In this document: positions 1-7,182 of the stretch, piece after piece | How positions within the stretch are numbered: position 1 is the stretch's first letter | Layout: every line of letters begins with the position of its first letter | Source: Streptomyces sp. NRRL F-525 | Lineage (GTDB): Bacteria; Actinomycetota; Actinomycetes; Streptomycetales; Streptomycetaceae | Direction: 5' to 3' | Assembly: GCF_000716605.1 (NCBI RefSeq) | Contig: NZ_JNXE01000069.1 | Span: forward strand, 1 to 19,896 | DNA: 19,896 nt | Notes under the pieces: model-generated | Told to the model about the DNA's origin: nothing | What the model saw: only the letters and a program-made list of their open reading frames with translations | Database searches by the model: none | Translations under genes and position numbers: made by a program

Positions 1-42
1 CGTGTAGGGGGTTCGGGTTCGGGTTCGGGGTCGGAGTCGGGG

Positions 43-1275
43 ATGGGCTCGGGGCGAGGGGGTGTGGGGGAAGGGGAACCGGAGATCGGGAGGCGCGGCG
101 GGAGCGAAGCGACGGACGCGCCTGCGGCGACGGACGCGCCTGCGGCGACGGACGCGCCTGCGGCGACGGACGCGCCTGCGGCGACCGATCCACCCGAGGT
201 CGCCGACGGCGGCGTACCCCCACAAGGGCCACCCGCACCCGACGACGAAAGCAGTACGGGTGGGCGGGGTGGGAAAACCAAGTGGGTTCGGCGGAGCCTC
301 GTCGCGTTTGTGCTTGCCCTGTTGCTGCCCGCCCTCGGTGCCGAGATCGCCCTGCGCCTGAATTACACCGGTGAGCCAGCCGACGGTACGTACACCCGGG
401 GTCAGGACGCGATCTGGCTGGGGCACGCCTGGGTGGACGGGCGTAAGACCGACGCGGACTTGGCAGCGCTGGCCAGGAGGCTCAAAAGCACCGGTATCCG
501 GGACCTGTACGTCCATTCAGGCCCCCTGGAGCACGACGGCACCCTCCCGGAGTCGGACTACCCGAGGGCGGCATGGCTGATCGAGTCGGTGCACAGGGAA
601 CTGCCCGGGGTCCGGGTGCAGGCCTGGCTGGGTGACAAGCTCGCCACCGAGAGCCCGGACGGCCTGCGCCTGCAGAACCCCGCGACCCGTACCGCCGTCG
701 TCACCTCGACCCGCCAGATCCTCGCCGCCGGCTTCGAGGGCGCCCACTTCGACCTGGAACCCCTCCACTCGGGCGACGCCGACTACCTCGACCTCCTCGA
801 CAGACTCCACGAGGTCACCCAGGCCAACAACGCCCAACTCTCCGTCGCCGCCCACCAGATCGACCCCCTCCCCGCCTTCCACTCCTTCTGGGGCACCGTC
901 ACCAACCACCCCAAGTGGTGGTCCCAGGCGTACTTCGGCCAGGTCGCCCGCCGGGTCGACCAGATCGCCGTCATGTCGTACGACACGATGCAACCCCTCC
1001 AGAGCCTCTACGGCGGCTACGTCGCCCAGCAGACCTCCCTCGCCCTGGAGGTCACCCCGGACGACACCGACCTCCTCATGGGCCTGCCCTTCTACCACGA
1101 GAACCGCTTCGGCCACCGCGGCTCCGCCGAGACCGTCCCCGCCGCCGTACGCGGCGTCCGCCTCGGCCTGTCCCGCACGGACGCGCACCGTACGAACTTC
1201 GGCGTCGCCCTGTACGTCGACTTCGCGGCGACGGAGGCGGACTGGACGGCGTACCGGGAGGGCTGGGTGCGTTGA
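43..1275 (+). CDS. Membrane-anchored GH18-like barrel-domain protein, possibly 5'-incomplete
   Basis: The product (410 aa from the ATG at 43) has a Pro/Ala/Gly-rich, presumably cytoplasmic N-terminus (1-80) with an ATDAPA repeat. One membrane segment follows (about 85-104, after KTKWVRR), then an extracytoplasmic domain of about 300 aa. This domain has the look of a TIM-barrel hydrolase: alternating strands and helices, GAHFDLEP at 234-240 resembling the acidic end-of-strand-4 motif of family 18 glycosidases, and IAVMSYDT at 308-315, like their strand-6 MSYD motif. The full DxxDxDxE signature is not present, so chitinase activity cannot be claimed; it may be a degenerate hydrolase or a glycan-binding protein. 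The frame stays open from base 1 to the ATG, encoding a Gly-Ser run, so the true start may lie outside the window. No good Shine-Dalgarno precedes 43. The gene is certainly real; the function is tentative. Confidence 0.8.
   Translation: MGSGRGGVGEGEPEIGRRGGSEATDAPAATDAPAATDAPAATDAPAATDPPEVADGGVPPQGPPAPDDESSTGGRGGKTKWVRRSLVAFVLALLLPALGAEIALRLNYTGEPADGTYTRGQDAIWLGHAWVDGRKTDADLAALARRLKSTGIRDLYVHSGPLEHDGTLPESDYPRAAWLIESVHRELPGVRVQAWLGDKLATESPDGLRLQNPATRTAVVTSTRQILAAGFEGAHFDLEPLHSGDADYLDLLDRLHEVTQANNAQLSVAAHQIDPLPAFHSFWGTVTNHPKWWSQAYFGQVARRVDQIAVMSYDTMQPLQSLYGGYVAQQTSLALEVTPDDTDLLMGLPFYHENRFGHRGSAETVPAAVRGVRLGLSRTDAHRTNFGVALYVDFAATEADWTAYREGWVR
109..180 (+). repeat. Four perfect 18-bp tandem repeats inside the first gene
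   Basis: The unit gcgacggacgcgcctgcg occurs four times without mismatch at 109-126, 127-144, 145-162 and 163-180, followed by a decayed fifth copy (gcgaccgatccaccc). Each unit encodes the six-residue ATDAPA element, so copy-number changes stay in frame. It lies in the linker before the membrane segment. Perfect identity at third positions suggests recent slippage expansion. Confidence 0.95.
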
Positions 1276-1361
1276 GCACGAGGTCAAGTGTGCTGAAAAC
1301 ACGGCGCTGTTCACAGCCGAGGATGCGATGATCTGTCACGTCCGACGGGGGATGGTGGGCG

Positions 1362-1649
1362 ATGGTGTTGACATGGCTGGCCGCGGTGGCCTTGCTGCTG
1401 ATGGCGGTACTCGGAGTCTTCACGGTGGCGACCGGCTGGATGCCGCCGCCGGCGCGAGGCAGGGTCGTACGGCCCGAGTTGTGGGGACTCGGCGCGCTGA
1501 CCTCGGCGCTGGGCATGGGGACCGGCCTGTCCCTGCACTGGTGGGCGGATTCCCTGACGATGGACAACCTGGGCGGCGCGACGGCGTTCGCACTGATCAT
1601 CCTCGGCGGTGTACTGCAGTGGCGCGCGCAGCGCCCCGGAACCCTGTGA
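1362..1649 (+). CDS. Small three-helix membrane protein
   Basis: This 95-aa protein is mostly hydrophobic. Membrane segments are likely at 4-25, 41-60 and 69-86, with a short basic tail (QWRAQRP). I do not recognise a named family. The ATG at 1362 is preceded by a purine run (gggggatgg, from 1346) at acceptable distance. Its TGA stop (1647-1649) overlaps the GTG start of the next gene in a GTGA arrangement, implying translational coupling and one transcript with the kinase-like and SMI1 genes. The 86-bp gap to the upstream gene contains a short inverted repeat (gctgt/acagc, 1306-1317) and could carry a promoter, but no clear -35/-10 pair is visible. A role as membrane partner of the downstream cytosolic proteins is inference from coupling only. 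Confidence 0.75.
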   Translation: MVLTWLAAVALLLMAVLGVFTVATGWMPPPARGRVVRPELWGLGALTSALGMGTGLSLHWWADSLTMDNLGGATAFALIILGGVLQWRAQRPGTL

Positions 1650-2653
1650 CCGCCACCCGCAAGGAACTCACCCTCGCCGACCTGGCCCCGCCGGCCCGCG
1701 CCGCCCTCAACCGCACCCCGACGGCTGTCACCCGCCTCCGGGGCGGTTCGAAGAAGGGCGTCTACCGCCTCGCCTTCCGGGACGGTTCGACCGCCGTGGC
1801 CTACGTCTGGTCCCCGGACGAGGACCTCTGGGACGCGGGCCCCGGCGACCCCCGCGACCCCTTCTCCCACGCCTCCGGCCTCACCCTCTTCACCGCCGCG
1901 GCCAACCGCCTCGCCGCAGCCGGCGTCCGCGCCCCGCGCCTCCTCCACGCCGACCCCACGCACACCCACCTCCCGGCGGACGTGGCGATCGTCGAGGACC
2001 TCCCGGGCGGCACCCTGGAGGACCTGCTGGACGGCGACCTGCCCGCCGTATCAAAGACAGAGGCGCTGAAGCGGACGGCGGCCCTCCTCAACACCCTGCA
2101 CGCCTGCACGGGCCCGCGCTTCGGGAAGGTCGCGGTCGTGGACAACGGCGGTTCCTCGTACGGCGGTTCGTGCGAGGCGGTCGTAGCCGAACGAGCCCTG
2201 AGCGACCTCGACGAACTACCGGCACGCGACCCACGAGCAGCAGCCGCCCACCCCCAACTGTGCGATGCGATACGCACGTTGGCCTCCCAAGTCCGACCCC
2301 GCACCGGACCCCCCACCCTCATCCACGGCGAACTCGGCCCCGACCACGTCCGCGTGACCCCCGACGGCGACCTCGCCCTCATCGACATCGAGGGCCTGAT
2401 GTACTTCGACGCCGAGTGGGAACACGCCTTCCTCCGCCTGCGCTTCGGCCCCCACTACGACGCCCTGCGCACCGAGGACACCCCGGCCCTCGACGCCAAC
2501 CGCCTACGCCTCTACCGCCTGGCGATGCACCTCTCCCTAGTGGCCGGCCCCCTCCGTCTCCTGGACGTCGGGGACTTCCCCGACCCGGAGTTCATGCGCG
2601 GCATCGCGGAACACAACCTCCAGCAGGCGCTGTCCCTCGCGGCGCGGACGTGA
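1646..2653 (+). CDS. Divergent phosphotransferase (APH/choline kinase fold)
   Basis: The 335-aa product has the outline of the aminoglycoside-phosphotransferase-like fold. There is a glycine-rich nucleotide loop (GGSKKGVYRL, 33-42), an N-lobe ending in VEDLPGG (116-122), a catalytic loop HGELGPDH at 227-234 and a metal-binding segment LIDIEG at 245-250. In canonical members the loop is HxDxxxxN; here Glu replaces the catalytic Asp and His replaces Asn. No lysine is visible in the strand after the glycine loop (48-56, TAVAYVW), where kinases usually have one. It may be an atypical kinase or a pseudokinase; no substrate can be assigned, and antibiotic resistance should not be inferred. The GTG start at 1646 overlaps the previous stop, fits the domain start, and excludes the long non-coding-looking upstream extension of the same frame. 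The stop overlaps the next gene's GTG. Confidence 0.8.
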   Translation: MTATRKELTLADLAPPARAALNRTPTAVTRLRGGSKKGVYRLAFRDGSTAVAYVWSPDEDLWDAGPGDPRDPFSHASGLTLFTAAANRLAAAGVRAPRLLHADPTHTHLPADVAIVEDLPGGTLEDLLDGDLPAVSKTEALKRTAALLNTLHACTGPRFGKVAVVDNGGSSYGGSCEAVVAERALSDLDELPARDPRAAAAHPQLCDAIRTLASQVRPRTGPPTLIHGELGPDHVRVTPDGDLALIDIEGLMYFDAEWEHAFLRLRFGPHYDALRTEDTPALDANRLRLYRLAMHLSLVAGPLRLLDVGDFPDPEFMRGIAEHNLQQALSLAART

Positions 2654-3342
2654 CCGGCGTCGACGTCTGGGCGGGCGTACGCGAGCGGGTCCTGGCGCTG
2701 AGCGCGGCTCCGCACCGGGACAAGGTGTTCGGCGCGCACGAGCATGCCTTCGAGCCGGCAGACGTCCTGACCGGGCATCAAGTCGCCGACATCGAGGCCC
2801 GGTTGGGCATCCGTCTGCCCGACGAGTACCGGACCTTCCTGCTGGAGGTCGGTGCGAGCGGGGCGGGCCCCGCGTACGGGCTGCTCCGCCCCGACCCGGA
2901 ACGCGAGCCCTGGCGCAACGGCACCGAACCGCCCGTCGTCGACCAGGACTTCGCCGACCGCCTCGCCGCCCACTCGGACGTCGAGCCGTACGACGGCGCG
3001 CCGGGAGCACCCGCCGACGAGCGGGAGCGGCGGGCGGCGTACGAGACCTGGGAGCGGGAGTACGACACCCTGGACGAACAGCTCGCGGTCGGCACCCTCT
3101 GTCTGAATCACCAAGGCTGCGGCTACTTCACGCTTCTCGTCCTCAACGGCCCCCGGCGCGGCACACTTTGGGACGACCTCCGGGCCGCCGACGAGGGCAT
3201 CGTGCCGTTGCAGGGCGCCCGAGCCGGCTTCGCGGGCTGGTATCTGGCCTGGCTCCGGGACGCGGAGCGCTACGCGTGGGGAGACGAGCGACGAGAACAG
3301 CCGGCCCCAGACCGCGCCCACCCTACGAAGAACGCCTCCTGA
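2650..3342 (+). CDS. SMI1/KNR4-domain protein
   Basis: This 230-aa cytosolic protein has a SMI1/KNR4 (SUKH-type) fold over roughly residues 41-205. The family's early signature is visible at 47-67 (ADIEARLG, LPDEYRTFLLEVG), as is the late core CGYFTLLVLNG (157-167) followed by GTLWDDL (171-177). In bacteria this superfamily includes immunity proteins against contact-dependent or polymorphic toxins, but many actinobacterial members are chromosomal orphans with unknown roles. No toxin gene is visible nearby, so immunity is not supported by context. The GTG start at 2650 overlaps the upstream TGA in a GTGA junction, making it the third member of a coupled operon. Its 3' end overlaps the convergent iron-sulfur subunit gene by 20 bp. 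Confidence 0.82.
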   Translation: MTGVDVWAGVRERVLALSAAPHRDKVFGAHEHAFEPADVLTGHQVADIEARLGIRLPDEYRTFLLEVGASGAGPAYGLLRPDPEREPWRNGTEPPVVDQDFADRLAAHSDVEPYDGAPGAPADERERRAAYETWEREYDTLDEQLAVGTLCLNHQGCGYFTLLVLNGPRRGTLWDDLRAADEGIVPLQGARAGFAGWYLAWLRDAERYAWGDERREQPAPDRAHPTKNAS

Positions 3343-4093
3343 TCTTCGACCCCAGCCACACCAACGGGTCGTACTTCCGGTCAACTGCCCTTTCCTTCAA
3401 GGGAATCAGCGCGTTGTCCGTGATGTGGATGCCCTCGGGGCAGACCTCGGTGCAGCACTTGGTGATGTTGCAGTAGCCGAGGCCGTGTTCGTCCTGGGCG
3501 GTCTTCTTGCGGTCGAGGCCGCTCTCGGCCGCCGCGTCCAGCGGGTGCATGTCCAACTCCGCGACCCGCATGAGGAATCGGGGTCCGGCGAACGCCGTCT
3601 TGTTCTCCTCGTGGTCGCGCACGACATGGCACGTGTCCTGGCACAGGAAGCACTCGATGCACTTGCGGAACTCCTGCGAGCGGTCGACGTCCTCCTGCAT
3701 CATCCGGTACTCGCCGGGCGCGACCCCCTCCGGCGGTACGAACGCCGGAACCTCCCTGGCCTTCTGGTAGTTGAAGCCGACGTCCGTGACGAGGTCGCGG
3801 ACGACGGGGAAGGCGCGGAGCGGTGTGACGGTGATCGTTTCCTCGCGGGTGAACGTCGACATGCGGGTCATGCACATCAGCCGGGGACGGCCGTTGATCT
3901 CCGCCGAGCACGAACCGCACTTGCCCGCCTTGCAGTTCCAGCGCACGGCGAGGTCGGAGGCCTGGGTGGCCTGGATGCGGTGGATGATGTCGAGGATCAC
4001 CTCGCCGTCGTTGACCTCGACCTTGTAGTCCTCCAGGCCGCCGCCCTCGACGTCCCCCCGCCACACCTTGAAGCGGGCCTCGTAGCTGCTCAC
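3323..4093 (-). CDS. sdhB: Succinate dehydrogenase iron-sulfur subunit
   Basis: This subunit passes electrons from the flavoprotein to quinone in respiratory complex II at the inner face of the membrane. The 256-aa protein has an N-terminal plant-type ferredoxin domain with C54, C59, C62 and C74 binding [2Fe-2S] (CKAGKCGSC motif). The C-terminal domain has C145, C148, C151, C155 (CIECFLCQDTC) and C208, C214, C218 (CNITKCCTEVCPEG). By family spacing, C145/148/151/218 ligate [4Fe-4S] and C155/208/214 ligate [3Fe-4S]; C213 is an extra cysteine. The GTG start at 4093 overlaps the TGA of the flavoprotein gene (GTGA), so the two are translationally coupled; the open frame upstream of it is only the shadow of that gene. 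The tail is basic (KIRRRSS) and runs 20 bp into the convergent SMI1 gene. Confidence 0.95.
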   Translation of the reverse strand: MSSYEARFKVWRGDVEGGGLEDYKVEVNDGEVILDIIHRIQATQASDLAVRWNCKAGKCGSCSAEINGRPRLMCMTRMSTFTREETITVTPLRAFPVVRDLVTDVGFNYQKAREVPAFVPPEGVAPGEYRMMQEDVDRSQEFRKCIECFLCQDTCHVVRDHEENKTAFAGPRFLMRVAELDMHPLDAAAESGLDRKKTAQDEHGLGYCNITKCCTEVCPEGIHITDNALIPLKERAVDRKYDPLVWLGSKIRRRSS

Positions 4094-6033
4094 TCGTAGA
4101 GCTCCTCTTCGGCGAGGTACTTGACCAGCTCTTCCTTCTCGAAGAGGGCGAGCAGGTCGGCGCGGATGGGTTCGGTCGTCTCGCGGGTCAGGCTGATCTG
4201 GCCGGACACCGGGTCGGTGGCCGCCAACCCGCCGTTGGGATGGGTCAGTTGGCAGATCAGGTTGATGCGGCGCCAGTCGCGGTTCATGCCGGGGTGGTCC
4301 TCGCGGGTGTGCCCGCCGCGCGACTCCGTGCGCTCCAGCGCGGCCCGCGCCACACACTCGCTGACCAGCAGCATGTTCCGCAGGTCCAGCGCGAGATGCC
4401 AGCCCGGGTTGAACTGCCGGTGGCCCTCGACCCCGGCGCGGCGGGCTCGTACGCGCAAGTCGGCGAGTTTCTCCAGCGCCTGTTCCATCTCGCCCTCGCG
4501 GCGGATGATGCCGACGAGGTCGTTCATGGTCTGCTGGAGTTCCTGGTGGAGGGTGTACGGGTTCTCCGGCGGACGGCCGTTCTCCTGGCCGGGTTCCGGG
4601 CCCTCCGCCGAGAACGGGCGCAGGGCTTCCGCCGCCGCCAGGTCGACCTCCGTGTCGTCCACCAGCGGGCGGCTGTCCGCCAGGTCCGCCGCGTGGTCCG
4701 CCGCGTGCCAGCCCGCCCGGCGGCCGAACACCAGCAGGTCGGACAGGGAGTTGCCGCCGAGCCGGTTGGAGCCGTGCATGCCGCCGGCCACCTCACCGGC
4801 CGCGAACAGGCCCTCCACTCCGCGTGCCGCCGCGGTGTCCGAGTCGACCGCGATGCCGCCCATCACGTAGTGACAGGTCGGCCCGACCTCCATCGCCTCC
4901 GCCGTGATGTCGACGTCGGCCAACTCCTTGAACTGGTGGTACATGGACGGGAGTCGGCGCCGGATGACCTCCGCCGGCATCCGCGTCGACACGTCCAGGA
5001 AGACCCCGCCGTGCGGTGAGCCGCGGCCCGCCTTCACCTCGGAGTTGATGGCGCGGGCGACCTCGTCGCGGGGGAGCAGTTCGGGGGGACGGCGGTTGGT
5101 GTCGGGGTCCTCGTACCAGCGGTCGCCCTCGGCCTCCGACTCGGCGTACTTCTCCTTGAAGACGTCGGGGATGTAGTCGAACATGAACCGCTTGCCCTCG
5201 GAGTTGCGCAGCACCCCGCCGTCACCGCGCACCGACTCGGTGACGAGGATGCCCTTCACGGACGGCGGCCAGACCATGCCCGTCGGGTGGAACTGCACGA
5301 ACTCCATGTTGAGCAGCGGCGCCCCGGCGAGCAGCGCCAGCGCGTGCCCGTCGCCCGTGTACTCCCACGAATTCGACGTCACCTTGAAGGACTTGCCGAT
5401 CCCGCCCGTCGCGATCACCACGGAGGGGGCTTCGAGGACCATGAAGCGGCCCGTCTCGCGCTCGTAGGCGAAGACCCCGGAGACCCGGCTGCCGTCCTTC
5501 AACACCCTTGTGACGGTGCACTCCTGATAGACCTTCAGGCGGGACTCGTAGTCACCGGTCTCCTTGTGGTCCTCCTGCTGGAGCGACACGATCTTCTGCT
5601 GGAGCGTGCGGATCAGCTCAAGTCCCGTACGGTCGCCGACGTGTGCGAGGCGCGGGTACTCGTGGCCGCCGAAGTTCCGCTGGGAGATCTTGCCGTCCTT
5701 AGTACGGTCGAAGAGGGCGCCCCAGGTCTCCAACTCCCATACCCGGTCCGGGGCTTCCTTCGCGTGCAGCTCCGACATGCGCCACTGGTTGAGGAACTTG
5801 CCGCCGCGCAGGGTGTCGCGGAAGTGGACCTGCCAGTTGTCGTGCTCGTTGACGTTGGCCATCGCCGCCGCGATGCCGCCCTCGGCCATCACCGTGTGGG
5901 CCTTGCCGAACAGCGACTTGCAGATCACCGCCGTACGGGCACCGCGCTCGCGCGCCTCGATGGCGGCCCGCAGACCGGCGCCACCGGCACCGACCACGAC
6001 GACGTCCCACTCCTGTCGCTCGACCACGGACAT
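4090..6033 (-). CDS. sdhA: Succinate dehydrogenase/fumarate reductase flavoprotein subunit
   Basis: This is the catalytic subunit that oxidises succinate to fumarate. The 647-aa protein starts with an FAD dinucleotide-binding loop (VVVVGAGGAGLRAA, 11-24). Next comes KAHTVMAEGG (44-53), whose H46 is the expected covalent FAD attachment site. Substrate-site residues are recognisable: H249 in FHPTG, TESVRGDGG (265-273), PRDEVARA (321-328) with the catalytic-type Arg, H388 in TCHYVMGG, and R424 in GSNRLGGNSLSDLLVFG. Length and motifs match the Sdh1-type enzyme of mycobacteria and Streptomyces, which differs from the shorter classical SdhA. The ATG at 6033 lies 18 nt after the membrane-subunit stop with only a weak GGGG Shine-Dalgarno. 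Reverse (fumarate reductase) activity cannot be excluded from sequence. Confidence 0.95.
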   Translation of the reverse strand: MSVVERQEWDVVVVGAGGAGLRAAIEARERGARTAVICKSLFGKAHTVMAEGGIAAAMANVNEHDNWQVHFRDTLRGGKFLNQWRMSELHAKEAPDRVWELETWGALFDRTKDGKISQRNFGGHEYPRLAHVGDRTGLELIRTLQQKIVSLQQEDHKETGDYESRLKVYQECTVTRVLKDGSRVSGVFAYERETGRFMVLEAPSVVIATGGIGKSFKVTSNSWEYTGDGHALALLAGAPLLNMEFVQFHPTGMVWPPSVKGILVTESVRGDGGVLRNSEGKRFMFDYIPDVFKEKYAESEAEGDRWYEDPDTNRRPPELLPRDEVARAINSEVKAGRGSPHGGVFLDVSTRMPAEVIRRRLPSMYHQFKELADVDITAEAMEVGPTCHYVMGGIAVDSDTAAARGVEGLFAAGEVAGGMHGSNRLGGNSLSDLLVFGRRAGWHAADHAADLADSRPLVDDTEVDLAAAEALRPFSAEGPEPGQENGRPPENPYTLHQELQQTMNDLVGIIRREGEMEQALEKLADLRVRARRAGVEGHRQFNPGWHLALDLRNMLLVSECVARAALERTESRGGHTREDHPGMNRDWRRINLICQLTHPNGGLAATDPVSGQISLTRETTEPIRADLLALFEKEELVKYLAEEELYE

Positions 6034-6051
6034 CAGAAGGCCCCATCCAAT

Positions 6052-6873
6052 CTAAAAGAAGCGCGGATCATTGAAAGCTCCGGATGCGACCAGGTACACG
6101 TAGAAGTCGGCAGCCGCGACGCTGATCAACGACGCCCAGGCCAGCTGCATGTGACGGTTGTTCAGCTTCCCGACGAACTTCCACGCCTTGTAGCGCACGG
6201 GATGCCTGGAGAAGTGCTTGAGCTTGCCGCCGACGATGTGCCGACAGGAGTGGCAGGACAGGGTGTACGCCCAGATCAGCACGATGTTGGCCACGAAGAC
6301 GAGGGTGCCCAGGCCCATGTGGCCCCAGTGGTAGTGCTCGTCGCGGAAGGTCAGCACGGTGTCGTACGTCAGCGTGCCCGCCACCAGGAGCGCCGCGTAG
6401 AAGAAGTACCGGTGGACGTTCTGCAGGATCAGCGGGAAGCGGGTCTCACCGCTGTACTTCTTGTGCGGCTCGGCCACCGCGCAGGCGGGGGGCGAGGCCC
6501 AGAAGCCGCGGTAGTAGGCCTTGCGGTAGTAGTAGCAGGTCAGCCGGAAGCCGAGCGGGAAGATCAGGATGATGATGGCGGGGGAGATGCCCCACCAGCT
6601 CCCGAAGAGGTCGGCGTTCGGGCCCGCGTGCATGGTTCTGCAGCGGTCGGCCAGACAGGGCGAGTAGAACGGCGAGACATAGGGCGCCGAGTAGTAGTTC
6701 GAGTCCGCGAAGGCCCGCCAGGTCGAGTAGACGACGAAGGCCAGCAGACCGGCGGCGGTGACGGCCGGGGCCAGCCACCAGCGGTCGGTCCGCAGATGCG
6801 GGGCGTCGATCGCGGCGCGCGTCCCGGTGTGGACGCCGCCGCTCTTCGGTTGGGGTTCCGTACCAGTGGCCAA
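6052..6873 (-). CDS. sdhC: Succinate dehydrogenase membrane subunit, Sdh1 type
   Basis: This 273-aa integral membrane subunit anchors the flavoprotein and iron-sulfur proteins and carries the quinone site. About five membrane segments are visible (near 33-52, 97-117, 152-172, 184-206, 243-265), fitting a fused single anchor rather than separate SdhC and SdhD. Notable are SPCLADRC (71-78) and CHSCRH (207-212) next to a membrane helix, plus many histidines (H154, H180, H182, H185). The mycobacterial Sdh1 homologue is reported to hold a membrane-embedded Rieske-type [2Fe-2S] cluster with Cys/His ligands, so these residues are candidate ligands; that assignment is inference. The start is TTG at 6873, 7 nt after a GGAG; no in-frame ATG or GTG fits better. 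The 96-aa gene ends 18 nt upstream, so all four genes form one operon. Confidence 0.9.
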   Translation of the reverse strand: MATGTEPQPKSGGVHTGTRAAIDAPHLRTDRWWLAPAVTAAGLLAFVVYSTWRAFADSNYYSAPYVSPFYSPCLADRCRTMHAGPNADLFGSWWGISPAIIILIFPLGFRLTCYYYRKAYYRGFWASPPACAVAEPHKKYSGETRFPLILQNVHRYFFYAALLVAGTLTYDTVLTFRDEHYHWGHMGLGTLVFVANIVLIWAYTLSCHSCRHIVGGKLKHFSRHPVRYKAWKFVGKLNNRHMQLAWASLISVAAADFYVYLVASGAFNDPRFF

Positions 6874-6891
6874 GTCAGGACTCCGGTCGGT

Positions 6892-7182
6892 TCAGGGTGC
6901 GTGGCGGTCGTGGGCGCCGAGTCCTTCGTCGTCCGAGTCCGTCCACAGGGTGTTGTCGTAGGGGGTGTCGGGGATGGAGACGAGATCGGGGCGCCGGGGG
7001 CGCTCGATCCCTGGTGCGGCGTCACGCAGCAGCGCGACGCTCTCGCGCAGCCGGTCGGCGTCGGCCTTGACCCTGCGCATCTCCAGGCCGCCGCTGCCGA
7101 ATTGGTTCTCCAGCCGCCCCACCGACCTGAACAGGTCGTCGAGACAGCGCTGGACTGACGTCAGTTCGTCGTGCACGGACAT
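6892..7182 (-). CDS. Small helical protein heading the sdh operon
   Basis: This 96-aa, soluble, charged protein is the first gene of the sdh operon. Residues 3-55 look like two amphipathic helices (heptad-like LDDLFRSVGRLENQF and RVKADADRLRESVALLR), a possible coiled coil. An extended acidic tail with PYDNTLW and DSDDEGLG follows (74-89). I know no function. A similarly sized conserved hypothetical precedes the Sdh1 genes in mycobacteria, so an assembly or accessory role in this complex is plausible but inferred. The ATG at 7182 has a good Shine-Dalgarno (GAGG, 7 nt spacing; cctc on the plus strand at 7190-7193). Confidence 0.82.
   Translation of the reverse strand: MSVHDELTSVQRCLDDLFRSVGRLENQFGSGGLEMRRVKADADRLRESVALLRDAAPGIERPRRPDLVSIPDTPYDNTLWTDSDDEGLGAHDRHAP

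Noticed and set aside
517..1314. Long open frames antisense to the first gene and many similar frames across the window
   Set aside because: High-GC DNA produces long open frames on the opposite strand; these are Arg/Gly/Val-rich, match no family and lie entirely over well-supported genes.
632..1645. Upstream extension of the phosphotransferase frame
   Set aside because: It overlaps two plus-strand genes, is Pro/Ser/Thr/Arg-rich with no domain sequence, and the GTG at 1646 gives a clean GTGA-coupled start.
1646..2653. Antibiotic-resistance aminoglycoside phosphotransferase
   Set aside because: Only the general fold is supported; catalytic residues deviate and the context is not a resistance or biosynthetic cluster.
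2650..3342. Toxin-immunity role for the SMI1/KNR4 protein
   Set aside because: No polymorphic toxin, secretion-tagged protein or repeated immunity genes lie nearby.
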